A stretch of DNA of 64,000 nt from Aquilaria yunnanensis (Eukaryota; Streptophyta; Magnoliopsida; Malvales; Thymelaeaceae), in assembly GCA_039654915.1 (NCBI GenBank), contig CM077599.1:72880001-72944000 (forward strand), given 5' to 3'. The notes beneath the pieces are model-generated. The model did not search any database. It was given only the letters and a program-made list of their open reading frames with translations, and was not told the DNA's origin. Both the position numbers and the translations under genes were made by a program. This document shows, in pieces, positions 23,472-34,286 of this stretch (its first letter is position 1; each line of letters opens with the position of its first letter).

Positions 23472-25270
23472 CTATTTCCAACAGGGACCAAAGAAAAAAA
23501 AATTCAGAGTCCAAGTTTATTCTACGGTTACAATAAAGGAGAAGGTATACTATTGTTTAAATTCAGGTCTCTTTCATGCTATAGATAGATGAATTAAGTT
23601 GTCGAAAATGGATTCTATTTCTCTAATAAATGTGTATCCTAGTCTTGACAACATTATGTATTAAATCACTGTCCTCCGACGACTTGATGAAGTGTACAGG
23701 AATACGAGGGTGACGTTTTGATGCAATAAATCAACAAGTTATCTGAGAAATATAAATTGGCCAACAAATGCCAAAATAAATTGCTTAAGGACACTTACCT
23801 CAAGCAATGTGATATACTAGTAAAAGTCTTCCAGATGTTGCATAAGTGCACTCCCATCACGAATTGCACGGAAAATATTAATTGATTTCAGTTTGCAGGA
23901 TTTTTTCAATGAGCTTTTTTTCACCTTTCATCTGGCATTAAGTTTTTGGAAGATGCATCAGATGCCAAAGAAATCTCATAGACATCAATGCCAAATGAAA
24001 AAGTAACATATGTTGAACAAAGTTTTTGTCCCAGAAAAGTGGTTGCCTTCCAAGTTCCAAATCAACACTCCGAGTTCAGTTTTATCTAGTTCTAAATTCC
24101 GACCATATTGTTTCAAGTCCATTTTTTTTTTATGGGAAAACAAATACAACTTATCAAACCTTCTTATCCATATGCATACATAGAAATGTAAATGGGGTCA
24201 GACTAATTTGAGAACTCATAGAAAATGGAAGAGAAGATATCAGTACTCAACTAGCCGGTGATATTGTAACCAGTTAAAGGCACTAAAAGGCCTCAGCTAT
24301 GTAAAAAGAAAAGGTCAATTAAGAGCTTAAACAATTGTTTTATTCAGTTAAGGATCCAAGATTTCAAACTGAATGAACCACAGGCTCAAGCTTTTATTTA
24401 GTTAAGAGTGCCAGTGCTCAAATATGAGCAATTACGAATAACTTAAGCATGAATTTTCTTCTTTTTTTTTTTTTTTTAATAACAAGAGTTTATAATCTAC
24501 CAGCATATTTATGTTGAAAACTAAAGTTCATTATACGTTAATGTTCACAAGATAACCTTAACTGATCCAATTAGAATAATAGTTCCTTTATTGCCAAAAA
24601 ATAACTAATAATATTCTACGGTTCAGATAAAATTCAGAGTCCAAGTTTCCAGAAAAAGGTAAGACATTCAAACAAAATATCATATAAAAAGAAGTTCATA
24701 ACCCAGCACCTGATTTTTCACTAATTTGCTTCCCTCAAGCTTCTTGACAAGCATTTATACAAGAAGATACAGTAATATGTTCTCACCCCAACTGTGCAGC
24801 ATTCATCACTGCTTGCCAAACCACATTTTCCCCAAAATTAAGATGAACTAAGCAAGAGGATGTTGTTTGATTTTTTGTTAAAAAGAATTGGCATAATCTC
24901 ATCAGAACATCAAATTCAAGAAATAGGTGAGTTCCCTGAAAACAGAATTCCTCCATGCCCCACACCAACCAAAGAGTTTAAAAACTAAAAATGTTTGATG
25001 TTTATGCTAAAAAATATAAATAAAACCGTTATACTACAAAAGTTCAGCAGATGATTTCATTATAAAAAAAAAGGCATAAGACATCTATTTTCATTTAGGA
25101 TTTAAGAAGCAAATAAAGTTTCAAATGCTATAAGATTCAGGGAAGTTCCATATCCATGTCAGCTGCATGTCGGGACATTACAGTAAATTTGAATATCCAA
25201 AGTTACAGCTTTAATAGTAACAAGCAATCCAGGAATGTGATCTTAGAAATGTGTTTAAGTCATTGAGTTA
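23472..25270 (-). other. Intron-like DNA of the DUF707 locus, middle exons missing
   Basis: This AT-rich stretch should hold the central DUF707 exons, if the gene were whole. I looked on the minus strand for the conserved central blocks of the family (for example around HGWGLDFALRRC) and did not find them. A phrase AAAATTCAGAGTCCAAGTTT occurs twice, near 23501 and 24629, a small duplication. A frame at 24783-24968 has no family resemblance. Confidence 0.5.
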
Positions 25271-25326
25271 AACTGCTAGTCAATAAGAAAAATTGGAAGC
25301 ATAAATTCTCAAAAAAAAAAAAAAAT
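25271..25326. repeat. First copy (left part) of a 71-bp tandem duplication in the DUF707 intron
   Basis: The sequence starting AACTGCTAGTCAATAAG at 25271 recurs at 38341. Removing the LTR insertion (25327-38319 plus one AAAAT) joins 25271-25326 to 38325-38340 and gives one complete unit, followed immediately by a second unit at 38341-38411. So the host intron carried a tandem duplication before the LTR element landed in its first copy. The unit includes the splice donor of the preceding exon. Confidence 0.85.
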
Positions 25327-25619
25327 TGTTGGATTTGTTTGATTCATTGCTCACATTTATTTGATTTTGATGATAACAAAACATATTTTTTTATGTGTTT
25401 CAAAGCTTTACCTAAAGATTTATACATTGATCTCTTGTTGATAAAGTTTTGATCTTTGGAAGGAAAATTGTTTCTTAAGTATATTTGAAGTATACGGTGA
25501 TTCAAGCATTGCTTGTGAAGAAAGAAATCATTTTGGAGAAAAATTCATTGAAGTTTGAAAGTTTGGAAGTGAGAAAAACCTGGAGCTACAGTTTTAATAG
25601 GGTAAAAATATTTCAATGT

Positions 25620-25790
25620 GTTGAAACTGGACCATTTTTTCGAACCCGAGAGTATTTTGGTTTTGGAACAGAAAAACACTCGAGTGAAAATTTTTAAACC
25701 AGGTGAAACTGGAGTGATTTTTCGAACCTGAGAGTATTTTGGTTCTGGAACTGAAAAACACTTGAGTAAAATTTTTTCAACCGAATGAAA
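25620..25790. repeat. Tandem duplication of about 85 bp in the solo LTR
   Basis: Two adjacent copies, about 25620-25700 and 25702-25790, share GTGAAACTGG or GTTGAAACTGG, then TTTTTCGAACC, GAGAGTATTTTGGTT, CTGGAAC or TTGGAAC, and GAAAAACACT. They differ at several positions. Confidence 0.8.
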
Positions 25791-26033
25791 CATTGATTCT
25801 AGACTTGCGCGTGATTTTTCGGTTCGAAAAATCTTTGTAAATTCATTATAAATTCATGCCACTTCAGATTTTCCCATGTGTTAAGCGCTGACAACTCATT
25901 AATTACCAATATAGCCTTTGGAGGTCAAACCTTGAATTTTGTTATCGGACTGAATTTTCAACCGAGTGAAAATATTTCATCCGAGTGAAACTAGGCTACA
26001 GAAACGATTTTTTGTCAAAATTGACAACAACGT

Positions 26034-26867
26034 TGATGGCCTGGGGCCTCATCGTTTTGAGTCATGATGACTGTCGAGGAGACTTCTAGGAGGAAGAACG
26101 CCTGGAAGGTGGGTCGCCCCAAGGAGAGTACCTGAAAAGCTGGTAAACAGGGTTAGGAGGCCCCCGGAGTGTCTTTCCGGGGGGGGAGCCTCCGACGCCC
26201 AAGTCAGTGGTGGCTGAGAGAAAGGCAGAGAAGATAGCACAAAGGGCTGAGGAGTTTTGCCTGGTAATGGGAGCCGTATTTTGCCAGCCAACCGTCCTTC
26301 TGTCTGGTGTTAACTCCTAGTTTTTATAGGAGTGCCTAGCCCGTTCAGATCACGACAAGTGTTCGGTCGGATGTTCCTGACTTTCTGGGCATAGTAGGTT
26401 ACCTTGAGCCATGTGCTGAGGCGGGCCATGATGTGATTTCGATGGCGTCAGCGTGGCAGAGCGCCTTTTGAGGCGGATTGTGGCGTCTGTGATTGGATGT
26501 GTCAGAGGCTTCCTTAAATGCTTCCGTAAATCTCCTGCCGTACTCCCGAGGTCCCTGGGTGAGGTCGTCCTTTGGTTCGGACAGAGCCTTTTCGGGAAAC
26601 AAGCCCCGAGTTCGGGGGTTCCCAGCTTCAGGGAGTTCCGCCTTCGGGGATATCATGTTCGGCTCGCTATGTCTGCTGCCCCTTTTCCGAAGGCGATTTG
26701 CTCACGACCCTGGGGGGGCGAGTAGTGTCCTGGCGTGCCGGGCTCGGAGCTCTCTGGCTATCTCCCGAGGTGCTTGATCACACCTTTTCCCGGGTAGCGC
26801 CAGCTTCTTCTGGCCGTTCTTGTGGCAGGGAGTTCGGCCAGATAGAGGCGATAGCGTTTGGCTATCA
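26034..26867 (-). repeat. Tat-type 3' LTR (left copy)
   Basis: It is 834 bp, with plus-strand ends TGATGGCCTG and TTGGCTATCA. Compared with the right copy it has about eight substitutions and lacks one 11-bp segment found there near 36138-36148. Confidence 0.93.
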
Positions 26868-26880
26868 CATGCCCCCCTTT
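26868..26880 (-). other. Polypurine tract of the Tat element
   Basis: On the minus strand the run AAAGGGGGGCATG ends directly at the 3' LTR. Position and composition fit the plus-strand primer. Confidence 0.75.
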
Positions 26881-27413
26881 GGAAAGCCGAAGGAAGACTT
26901 CGGTTTTGCATCTCTTTCCTAGGTCGTCTATGGGAGTCTCTTTTTGGAAGCATAACCTGTTCCGAGGATGTGCCTTTTGCCCGAAAATCACGGGCTCTTC
27001 GGCCTTGGCCCGTTCTTTGGTGCCTTCGAGGCGGAGCCTGTGCCGAAGATACACCTCTTGCCCGAAGGTCATGGGCAGTTTGGCCATAGCCTGTCTCTTG
27101 GCGTCCTCAAGGTGGCCTGCTCTTTGTTTCTGCAGGTCTGTTTGGCCAAGCGTGTCAGTCTGAGCGGTGCGCCCCAGTTTTTTAGGGATATCAGAAGACG
27201 TGTCCCAATCAGGGGACGTGTCCCGGATTTCAAGGGACGCTTGGAGGACGTGTGCCCCATTTTTACGCAGCGGTTGACACGCGGCGCTTTGCCATTGGAG
27301 GAGAGTCGCGTCTGACACAGAGGGCGCGCCTTTTCAGGTGCAGAGAGCAGTTGCGGCGACGGTTCACCTCCAAAGGGCACTTATGATGATGTTTCGGTTA
27401 CCCACTTCTGACA

Positions 27414-27421
27414 TATAAATA
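27414..27421 (+). promoter_or_regulatory. Candidate TATA box for the antisense ORF
   Basis: TATAAATA lies on the plus strand about 240 bp before the ATG at 27660. It is outside the LTR, in otherwise GC-rich DNA, followed by a pyrimidine-rich stretch typical of plant 5' UTRs. This suggests the antisense gene is transcribed from its own promoter rather than from the LTR. Confidence 0.6.
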
Positions 27422-27659
27422 TCCCGTTCCATCATAAGTTCCTTTCGCTCTCTGCTTTGCCTCTGTTCTTGCATTTTTTCTTGCTTTCTGTGGCGGAGCT
27501 TCCGTAATCAGAGCCTTTTTCCAGCCAACTTTCACGACGGCGTCCTCAGATTTTGGCAAATCTTTCGGTGGGTTTTTGTTTGCCAGTGCGTTTTGATCCT
27601 TGTGTTCTTCTGAGTTTTTCTCTGGAAACTGTTTTCTTCCGTTTTTCAAACTCATTTTT

Positions 27660-30068
27660 ATGTCGAAAATGCCCATTCCTGAGAGCTGGCAGCCTCTTTT
27701 AGCCCATCCTTGTTGCACCACCCCTGAGAAGTTAGAGAGGTGGAAGAAAAAATTCTTTCTTCCCTCTTACGCCATTACTAGGCTGCCTCGTTCTAGCCAT
27801 TATGCTTTTTCAAACCATAGAAAGGAGGTTACCGTTTTCCGAGCCCAACTGAAGGCCGGTCTTCGGTATCCCCCCCCGAAGATGGTGTGCGAGTTCTGCC
27901 AATTTCATGGCATTGCGGTGAACCAGCTTCCCCCGAACTCGTACTGCTATTTCAACGCCTTCCTCTGCATGTGTGGCATCTTCGGGATAGAACCCCATTT
28001 CAGGATTTTTATGCAGTACTACAAGCTCTCTGTGGTCCCGAAGGGTGGCTTCTATTTCATGCTACCTCGGGGATCCGGGAGCAAGAAATTCATGTTCACC
28101 TTCGCCACTAAGGATAGCTGGCGGGGGTGGCAACAGAAGTTCTTCTTCATGAAGAAGGCTGAGGCCTGGTCGTACGTTCCGACCGAATGGGCTCAGGGCA
28201 CACTGGATGCGGACGTTGCTGATCCGAGGATGCTGCTGACCCCAGAGTTGGCTCCCGTGTTCGCGGATTTCAACGCCCGCATTCGGGCTGTTTCTGACTG
28301 GGATCCCGAGGTCTCTCCGCGCGCCCTTTACCCTTTTCCAATCAGCTGGAAGTTGATGACCGAAGAGGTCCTTCGGGAACTAAAGGTGGTAAAGGAGCAC
28401 GAGACTGACCTCGGGATGCCAGCTCCTGCCATCGCCGGGAAAGATTCCTGGTTGGTCAAGCTTCTTAAGGAGGAGATTTCTTTCGAAACGCTTGCCGAAA
28501 GTGAGTTATCTTCTACTCCTTTGCTGCTTTTTCCTCGGACTTACGCTGATGTTTCTCTCCTGTTTCAGAGATGGGCGACGACACTGCCGCCTATTACAAG
28601 TCCCTCTTCTCCGGCCAAGGGGAGGACGATCAGACGAAAAAGACGGCTTCCCGGAGGTGAAAGTCTACTGGCGCGGGTCCTTCGGGGAAACGGGCAAAGA
28701 GAGCTGCTCAGGTTCCTCTAGAAGAAATTTCCGAGGAGACTGCCGAGGAGCCTGGGACAGCCGAAATTCCGGCGCCTGAGGCTGCTGCATTCGAGGTCCC
28801 TCAACCCGACGTCCTTCCTCAAGGTCCTACTGCGTCGCCGGCCCTCCTCGATGTAGTGGTAGAAGTACCTTCTGCCGAGGAGCGGCGCAAACAGAAGGGC
28901 AAGGGCATTTCGGCCAAGGAGGCCGAGGATGTTGTTGTCGAGGTCCCGCCAGGTTTGTTTCCAGGCGAAGTGTTTTTCCTTTGTTTTTTCTGGAATGGCC
29001 TTCGTTTCTGACCTGCTTCTCTTTTTCGCCCTGCAGGGGAGCTACTTACCCCGAACTGGGCTTCCGAACACGCGGAGGCGAGGGCCCGCCGTGATGCCAA
29101 AGTCCCGCAAGGGAAGATACCGAAGGAGCCTTTCTGGACATTTACGGAGGACATGAACTTGTACTCCGGGGACTGTCCTGAAATGGCCAAGCAGATTGCG
29201 AAGGGGGTGCTCACCGAGGCCTCCTTCAAGGCTATAGCGGCGGCGCATCCGGAGGATAACACCCTTGCTGCGAAGATCACCGAGCACGCTGCTCAGGTAT
29301 ATCCTTCACAGCTCTTCCCCTTCAATTTTATCCTAAGTGTTTGGCTCTTACTGACCTTGCGTGTGATCTTCTTTGCAGCTGCTGGGGTATGCCGGCTTTC
29401 TCCGAGTTCGGGTAGCCAAGCAGACGGCATTCCGAGCTTCGGCCTTAGAAGCCCTAGAAAAGGCGAAAGTGACGTGCTCGGAATTGACCACCAAGAACCA
29501 GCAGCTGGCAAATGCTGCGAAGGAGGAAGCTGCCACCATTCGGGAGGGGTTCCGAAAGGAGAAGGAATTCTTGATGGCGGACTCTTCCCGGAAGATTGCC
29601 GACCTCCGTAATGACGTGGCGGGGCTGCGTGCTGCAAACCAAGACCTTCTTCAAGACAAGGCAAGAAAAGAGAATACCATAGTCACGCTCTTGTCTGAGA
29701 AGAAAGCCCTTCAAGCCGAGGTCCAGTCTTTAAAGGAGGCGCCGAAGGGGGAGGAGCGGATAAAGGTGCTGGAAGAGGAGGTCGAGGATCTGAAGGACGA
29801 GTTCGACGACCTTGAGCTTAAGAAGAACAAATCTGATCAAATGAACATGGTCGCGTTTCAGGACGGCTTCTGTCTCGCTCGGCACCAAGTTCTCTAGAGG
29901 TTCCCAGGTCTGGACCTCTCTTTTCTAGAGGGTTTAAATATTCCCGGGGGACCTCGGTGGAAATGGTCCAAGATCGAACATCTGAAGCTTCCTCCTTCAA
30001 TTCCAGCGCGGACGGTGGCGGAAAAGGGTGGACAGACGAGCGGCTCTCAGGACGCCGGGAAGCCTTAG
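27660..30068 (+). pseudogene. Antisense ORF of the Tat element, Transposase_28 (PF04195) type, four exons
   Basis: Exons with GT-AG borders: 27660-28500, 28569-28952, 29037-29296 and 29379-30068. Introns are short (68, 84 and 82 bp), with pyrimidine-rich acceptors such as TCTCTCCTGTTTCAG. Joined, they keep one frame of about 724 codons. The N-terminal 280 residues match the plant 'putative gypsy type transposon' domain (FCQFHGIAVNQLPPNSYCYF near residues 80-100; WARGTLD-like WAQGTLD near 178). A proline/glutamate-rich middle and a long coiled coil (exon 4) follow. Two in-frame stops, TGA 28658-28660 and TAG 29895-29897, break it. The function of this protein class is unknown. The start was chosen at the first ATG followed by conserved sequence. 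Confidence 0.85.
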
Positions 30069-30204
30069 GCTTTTTCAGGGCCCCCTTTTCCTTCCCTTCC
30101 CTTCTATTCTGTACTCCTTCTTTGGGCACTTTCTTTATTGTAAGGCAGCTTTGCTCTTAATGAAGATCTTTCTGGCTAAGTGTTTCTTCAAGTTTCTCTA
30201 TTTC

Positions 30205-30625
30205 CATTTCCCCGAACACGTTCGCTCAAGAGACTTCGGAAAACCTGCAATCAAAGAAACTTTTTTACCTTCCTTTGTCCCGAGTGCGTTTACTCAAGAG
30301 ACATTTGGGAGAGTCTGAGAAAACTTGACTAAGTCTTTTTGCAGGCTTCTGTATTTCCAATTTGTCCCGAACATGATCGCTCAAGGGACTCCGGAAAACC
30401 TTCAGTCAAATTTTTGTTTTTCGGGGTGTCCCGAGCATATTTGCTCAAGGGACTTCGGAAAACCTTTCGCGAGATTTTCTACTTCCATTTTCCCAAGCAT
30501 GTTCGCTCAAGGGAGTTCGGAGAATTATCTCTGCGTTGGGTATGGCGAGTACTTCTGCTAGATTTTTGTTTTCCATCTTTCCCGAGTGTGATGGCTTAAG
30601 GGACTTCGGAAAGTCATATCTACGC
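30205..30625. repeat. Six degenerate tandem repeats between integrase and the antisense ORF
   Basis: A core of the form CCCGA(A/G)CA-NNNTCGCTCAAG(A/G)GACT-TCGGAAAACC occurs at about 30211, 30279, 30366, 30430, 30492 and 30581, with spacing of 62-89 bp. Between cores are T-rich stretches such as TATTTCCATTTTCCC. The block lies where the minus-strand gag-pol and the plus-strand ORF converge. Tat elements are known to carry tandem repeats in this region. Confidence 0.85.
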
Positions 30626-30759
30626 TTTATCATGGCGAGCTTCTCTGCGGAACTCTTTCTTGCACAATTTCTGTACACTTAAGTACTTTTCTCAAGGCCA
30701 TTCTGTGCAATTATAACTCCTCCGCTTAACCTTAAGCGTAGAATTTTTTCAAGGCGTCT

Positions 30760-31815
30760 GAATGCCGAGTGTTCTTCAATTCTACGCCTTTGGCGTCGCC
30801 AAGCTTCTACACACCTTCTCGTACTTCGGCGAGAACCGGATAGGGTCCTTCCCAGTTTGGGTGAAATACGCCATGAGGTGGCCTGCGGGGTTCGAAGTCA
30901 GCCTTTCGGAGAACGAGGTCTCCCTTCTTGACTTCCTTTGGCCTGGCTCGTAAGTTTATAGCCACGGCCACTCCTTGCTGGGAGGCTTTTCTTCTTAGTT
31001 CGGCATGATGGCCATTTTTCTGTGTTGGGCCACAAGATCGAGATTGGTTCTTAGACCGAGGTCGCTACCACCCTCATCAGTTCACCAGTACTGAAGGTTG
31101 AACTATCTCTACTGGGATAATGGCCTCTGTTCCGAAGTCGAGTGAGAAAAGAGTCTCTCCTGCGACTTTTCGGGGGGTCGTTTGGTAACTCCATAATACG
31201 CTTTGGAGTTCTGCCGGCCATTTCCCCTTGGCCTCCCCTAGTCTCTTTTATGGTGCTGCTCGATACTTCCACCTGCCCGTTGTTTTTGGGGGTGAGCTGC
31301 TAGGGCGAATTGCATTTTTACTCCGAGGTCGGCGACGAATTCTTGGAATCCTTTGCCTATGGACTGGGATCCGTAATCCGTTACCAGCTACTGGCACCTT
31401 CGGTATGCTGAATCTGCATACGATGTTCTTCCATACGAACTTCTGCACTTCTTTCGCCGAGATAGTTGCCAGTGGTTCTGCCTCCACCTATTTTGAGAAA
31501 TAGTCCATTGCTACCGCGCAGGGTTTCACGCCTCCGAGGTCTATGCCCCAGACAGCGGAGGATCAAGGATAGTTCTACCGAAGTTACCGTTTCCGAGGAT
31601 GTCCTCTGGATTTTTGCATGTCTCCGGCGGCAACCGCTTTTCTGGACAAATTGTCTTGCGTCCCATCTCAGGGTAGGCCAGAAGTACCCCTGGCGAAGTA
31701 ACACTGTTGCGAGGGCATCAGTTCCAGTGTGTGAACCACACGTGCCTTTGTCGGCCTTTTCAAGGATCGTTTCAGTATCCTTTTCAGCCACGCATCTCTC
31801 CAGCGGATTCGCCAA
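30760..31815 (-). pseudogene. Tat integrase, broken
   Basis: The minus-strand frame at 31815-31381 begins with the integrase zinc-binding part: CGSHTG, then GYFWPTLRWDARQFVQ. It loses frame before the second cysteine pair is complete. Downstream, at about 31250-31051, is a recognisable C-terminal core with ELPNDPPKSRRRDSFLTRLR-like sequence, corresponding to the normal stretch after the catalytic glutamate. The middle, including the D-D-E residues, is shortened and out of frame. It cannot be active. Confidence 0.8.
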
Positions 31816-31897
31816 GCAATCCGCCTTACTGTCATTTCACCGTGGTACATTTTGATCCGTACGGCGTCAGACTCTTGAGTGGGCTTTGCTACTTAGC

Positions 31898-32620
31898 TCA
31901 TGATATTTTGCCAGGATTGGGTCCTTCGACCCATACTCTCCTGCTGTCTGCCGAACTACCAGCTGGAGATCGCTGTGAGCCTTTAGGTTTCTCACGCCAA
32001 TCTTTCTCCAGGCCTTCGGGGCCCCTGATAACTACTCCAGCTCCCTGGTGTTCGGACCCCGAGGTTCCGTCTACGTGCAAGGTCCATTCTGGCTCACCCT
32101 CTTTTGGATCTGAATAGCTCTCCTCAGTGGTGGGTATTTCGGCGATAAAATCTGTCAGTGCTTGGGCTTTTATGGCCTTCCGAGGCTCACACGTGATTTC
32201 GTGCTTGCCTAGCTCTATGCACCACTTGGAGAGCCTTCCCGAATGATTAACTCTCTTCATAACATCCCGTAGTGGTAGACTACTCCGGACGATGATGGGG
32301 TGAGCCTGGAAATATAGTCGCAGTCTTCTTCCTGCAAGCACCAAGGCGTATATAGCTTTTTGAAGCAAAGGGTACCTGACTTTGGCGCCCTGCAGGGACT
32401 TGCTGACATAGTAGACCGGCCATTTGTTTCGGCCCTTTTTCTTTTACGAGGACCGAGCTCACGGCCTTTTCTGTGACGGTGAGGTACAGTACGAGGGGTT
32501 CTCCCTCTCGAGGTTGTCGCAGAGTCGGCAGGCTGGCCAGGTAGACTTTCAGTTCTTCCCAGGCCTTTTGGCAGTCTTCATCCCAAGGATGATTGTTTCT
32601 TCCGAGGTCGCCTTCCATTT
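31898..32620 (-). pseudogene. Tat RNase H and second (archaeal-type) RNase H, broken
   Basis: The minus-strand frames at 32618-32280 and 32368-31898 overlap in different phases. The first gives the classical RNase H start after RT (EDCQKAWEELKVYLASLP, then LVLYLTVTEKAVSSVL). The second ends with EWTLHVDGTSGSEHQGAGVV, the start of the extra RNase H domain that distinguishes Tat-type gypsy elements. Frame breaks separate the two, and the second domain is truncated. Confidence 0.85.
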
Positions 32621-32715
32621 TTGCTGCCTTTGTGAGGACTTTTGAAGAAAGGTCTACACCAATCTCGGTACCTGGTAATAAACCTGCTCAGAGAGGTTAT
32701 TCTTCCGGTTAGTCT

Positions 32716-33523
32716 CTACACGTCTTTGACTGTGGCAGGGGTTCGGAACTCAAGCAGAGCCTTAATCTTCTCAGGATTGGTGTCGGTGCCTCTTTCGGAT
32801 ACCATGTACCCAAGGAATTTTCCCGAGGTCACGCCGAAGATGCACTTCTCGGGATTAAGGCAAATCCTGAAGGCTCTGAGCTTTTGGAAGGTTTCCTTCA
32901 AATCTGCAACGTGGTAGCCGGGCAGCTTGCTTTTGACTATCATATCATCAACATATACCTCCATGTTTCTCCCCCCTTGGTCCTTGAAGACCTTGTTCAT
33001 CAGTCTCTGGTAGGTGGCTCCTGCGTTCTTGAGCCCGAAGGGCATTTTGACATAGCAGTACGTTCCTCCCTCGGTGATGAAGGCAGTTTTCTCTTCATCT
33101 TCGGGGTCCATCCTTATCTAGGAAGCTCAGGAGTCCGTATTCGGCCGTTGAATCTACCAGTTGATCTATTGGCGGGAGGGGAAATGAGTCTTTTGGGCAA
33201 GCATCGTTCAAGTTTCTGAAGTCGATGCGCATCCGGAGTTTACTGCTACCTTCTTTTGTGGCAATGACCACGTTGTTCAACCATTCGGGGTACTCGACCT
33301 CCCTGACCACTTCAGCATCTAGGAGACGCTGGACTTCAGTTTCGACAAGGTTGCTTTCGTGGGATGAGATGCTTCGTTTCTTTTGCCGGGCAGACCTTGC
33401 TTCCGAACTTACTTTGAGGCTGTGATGTACTATGCCAGGGTTCACCCTTGGCATATCTTTCGACGAGTGGGCAAACAGATCTTTATTTTCCAGCAGAAAG
33501 GATACAAGTTTTTTCCTTGTCAC
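32716..33523 (-). pseudogene. Tat reverse transcriptase, with internal deletion
   Basis: Minus-strand frames at 33523-33095 and 33111-32716 together cover RT. The first holds RMRIDFRNLNDACPKDSFPL and ends at LLSFLD. The second resumes at MDPEDEEKTAF and carries the catalytic YVDDMIVKS, then LNPEKCIFGVTSGKFLGYMV. The short segment normally between LLSFLD and MDPED, which includes a catalytic-site strand, is missing, and the frame shifts there (about 33105-33120). The protein is therefore inactive. Confidence 0.88.
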
Positions 33524-33920
33524 CTTCGGCCAAGCTCTCCCCTATTCGGGCAGATTGTCCTGGGACGAGATCTACTGCTTCCGTTTCTGCTTTGGCGAGA
33601 TTTTCTTCTTTGCCTTTTTCTGTCGCCTTTGCCTCCATTGTTTGCGCCAGATCGCTTGCCGGAGCTCTTCGTGCTTTCACAAACACCTTTCTTACCTCGG
33701 CCTGGTCTATGAAGACCTCTGCATCTCCATCCTTGGTGGCGAATGCGACAGTCAAGTACTTCACATCCGGGCGAATGTGCAGGTTCCCCATTGTCTGTCT
33801 TCCAAGGATGACGTTGTACAAGGATGGGACGTTTACGCCGATGAATCTCGCCCTTGTGGATGTGTACAATTCATCTGCTCCGCTTACCGAAGTCCCTTTC
33901 ATTGTCAACGGGAGATCGAT
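33483..33920 (-). pseudogene. Tat protease region
   Basis: The minus-strand frame at 33908-33483 contains FIGVNVPSLYNVILGRQTMG, matching the conserved segment after the Tat aspartic protease active site. The catalytic D-S/T-G triad would lie upstream and I do not see it intact in the 33920-34100 frames. A connector rich in K and E leads on to RT. Confidence 0.7.
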
Positions 33921-34286
33921 CTATCCGAGGAAGGGGAGTTCGGATGGTCGAACCCTAAAAGTGGGCGGGGTGACAGGCTTTAGTTCGCTGCTGGAGATGC
34001 CCAAGCTCGGCAGCAGCTGCGAGAACAAGACGTCAGCTTTTAAGCCATCAAGCAACACTCTTTTGTCGCCTCAGTTCCCTGTCCTTGCCGTGATCAGCAG
34101 CGGATCGTCGTGGGGGAAGACGTCGGTGGAGCTATCTTTGCGAGCCAGTTTCTTTGATGGATTTTGATACTCCATGACTGTAACTTCTCTGGCTTTCCGC
34201 TTTCTTTCCGAGTATGGTAGCCCCGTGGTAATGGTTTGGATAACCCCTGCTGGAGCTGGAGGGCGACTTTTTTGGACTTCGGTTTC

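Noticed and set aside
24783..24968. 61-codon minus-strand frame in the DUF707 interval, considered as a missing exon
   Set aside because: It does not match any conserved block of the DUF707 family and lacks suitable splice borders.
26399..27380. Many overlapping frames on both strands in and beside the Tat LTR
   Set aside because: GC-rich DNA leaves chance frames open; the same ones recur in the other LTR (36154-36656), and none matches a protein family.
29042..29664. Minus-strand frames of up to 153 codons opposite the antisense ORF
   Set aside because: They are shadows of exons 3 and 4 of the plus-strand gene, which has splice borders and a coiled-coil pattern.
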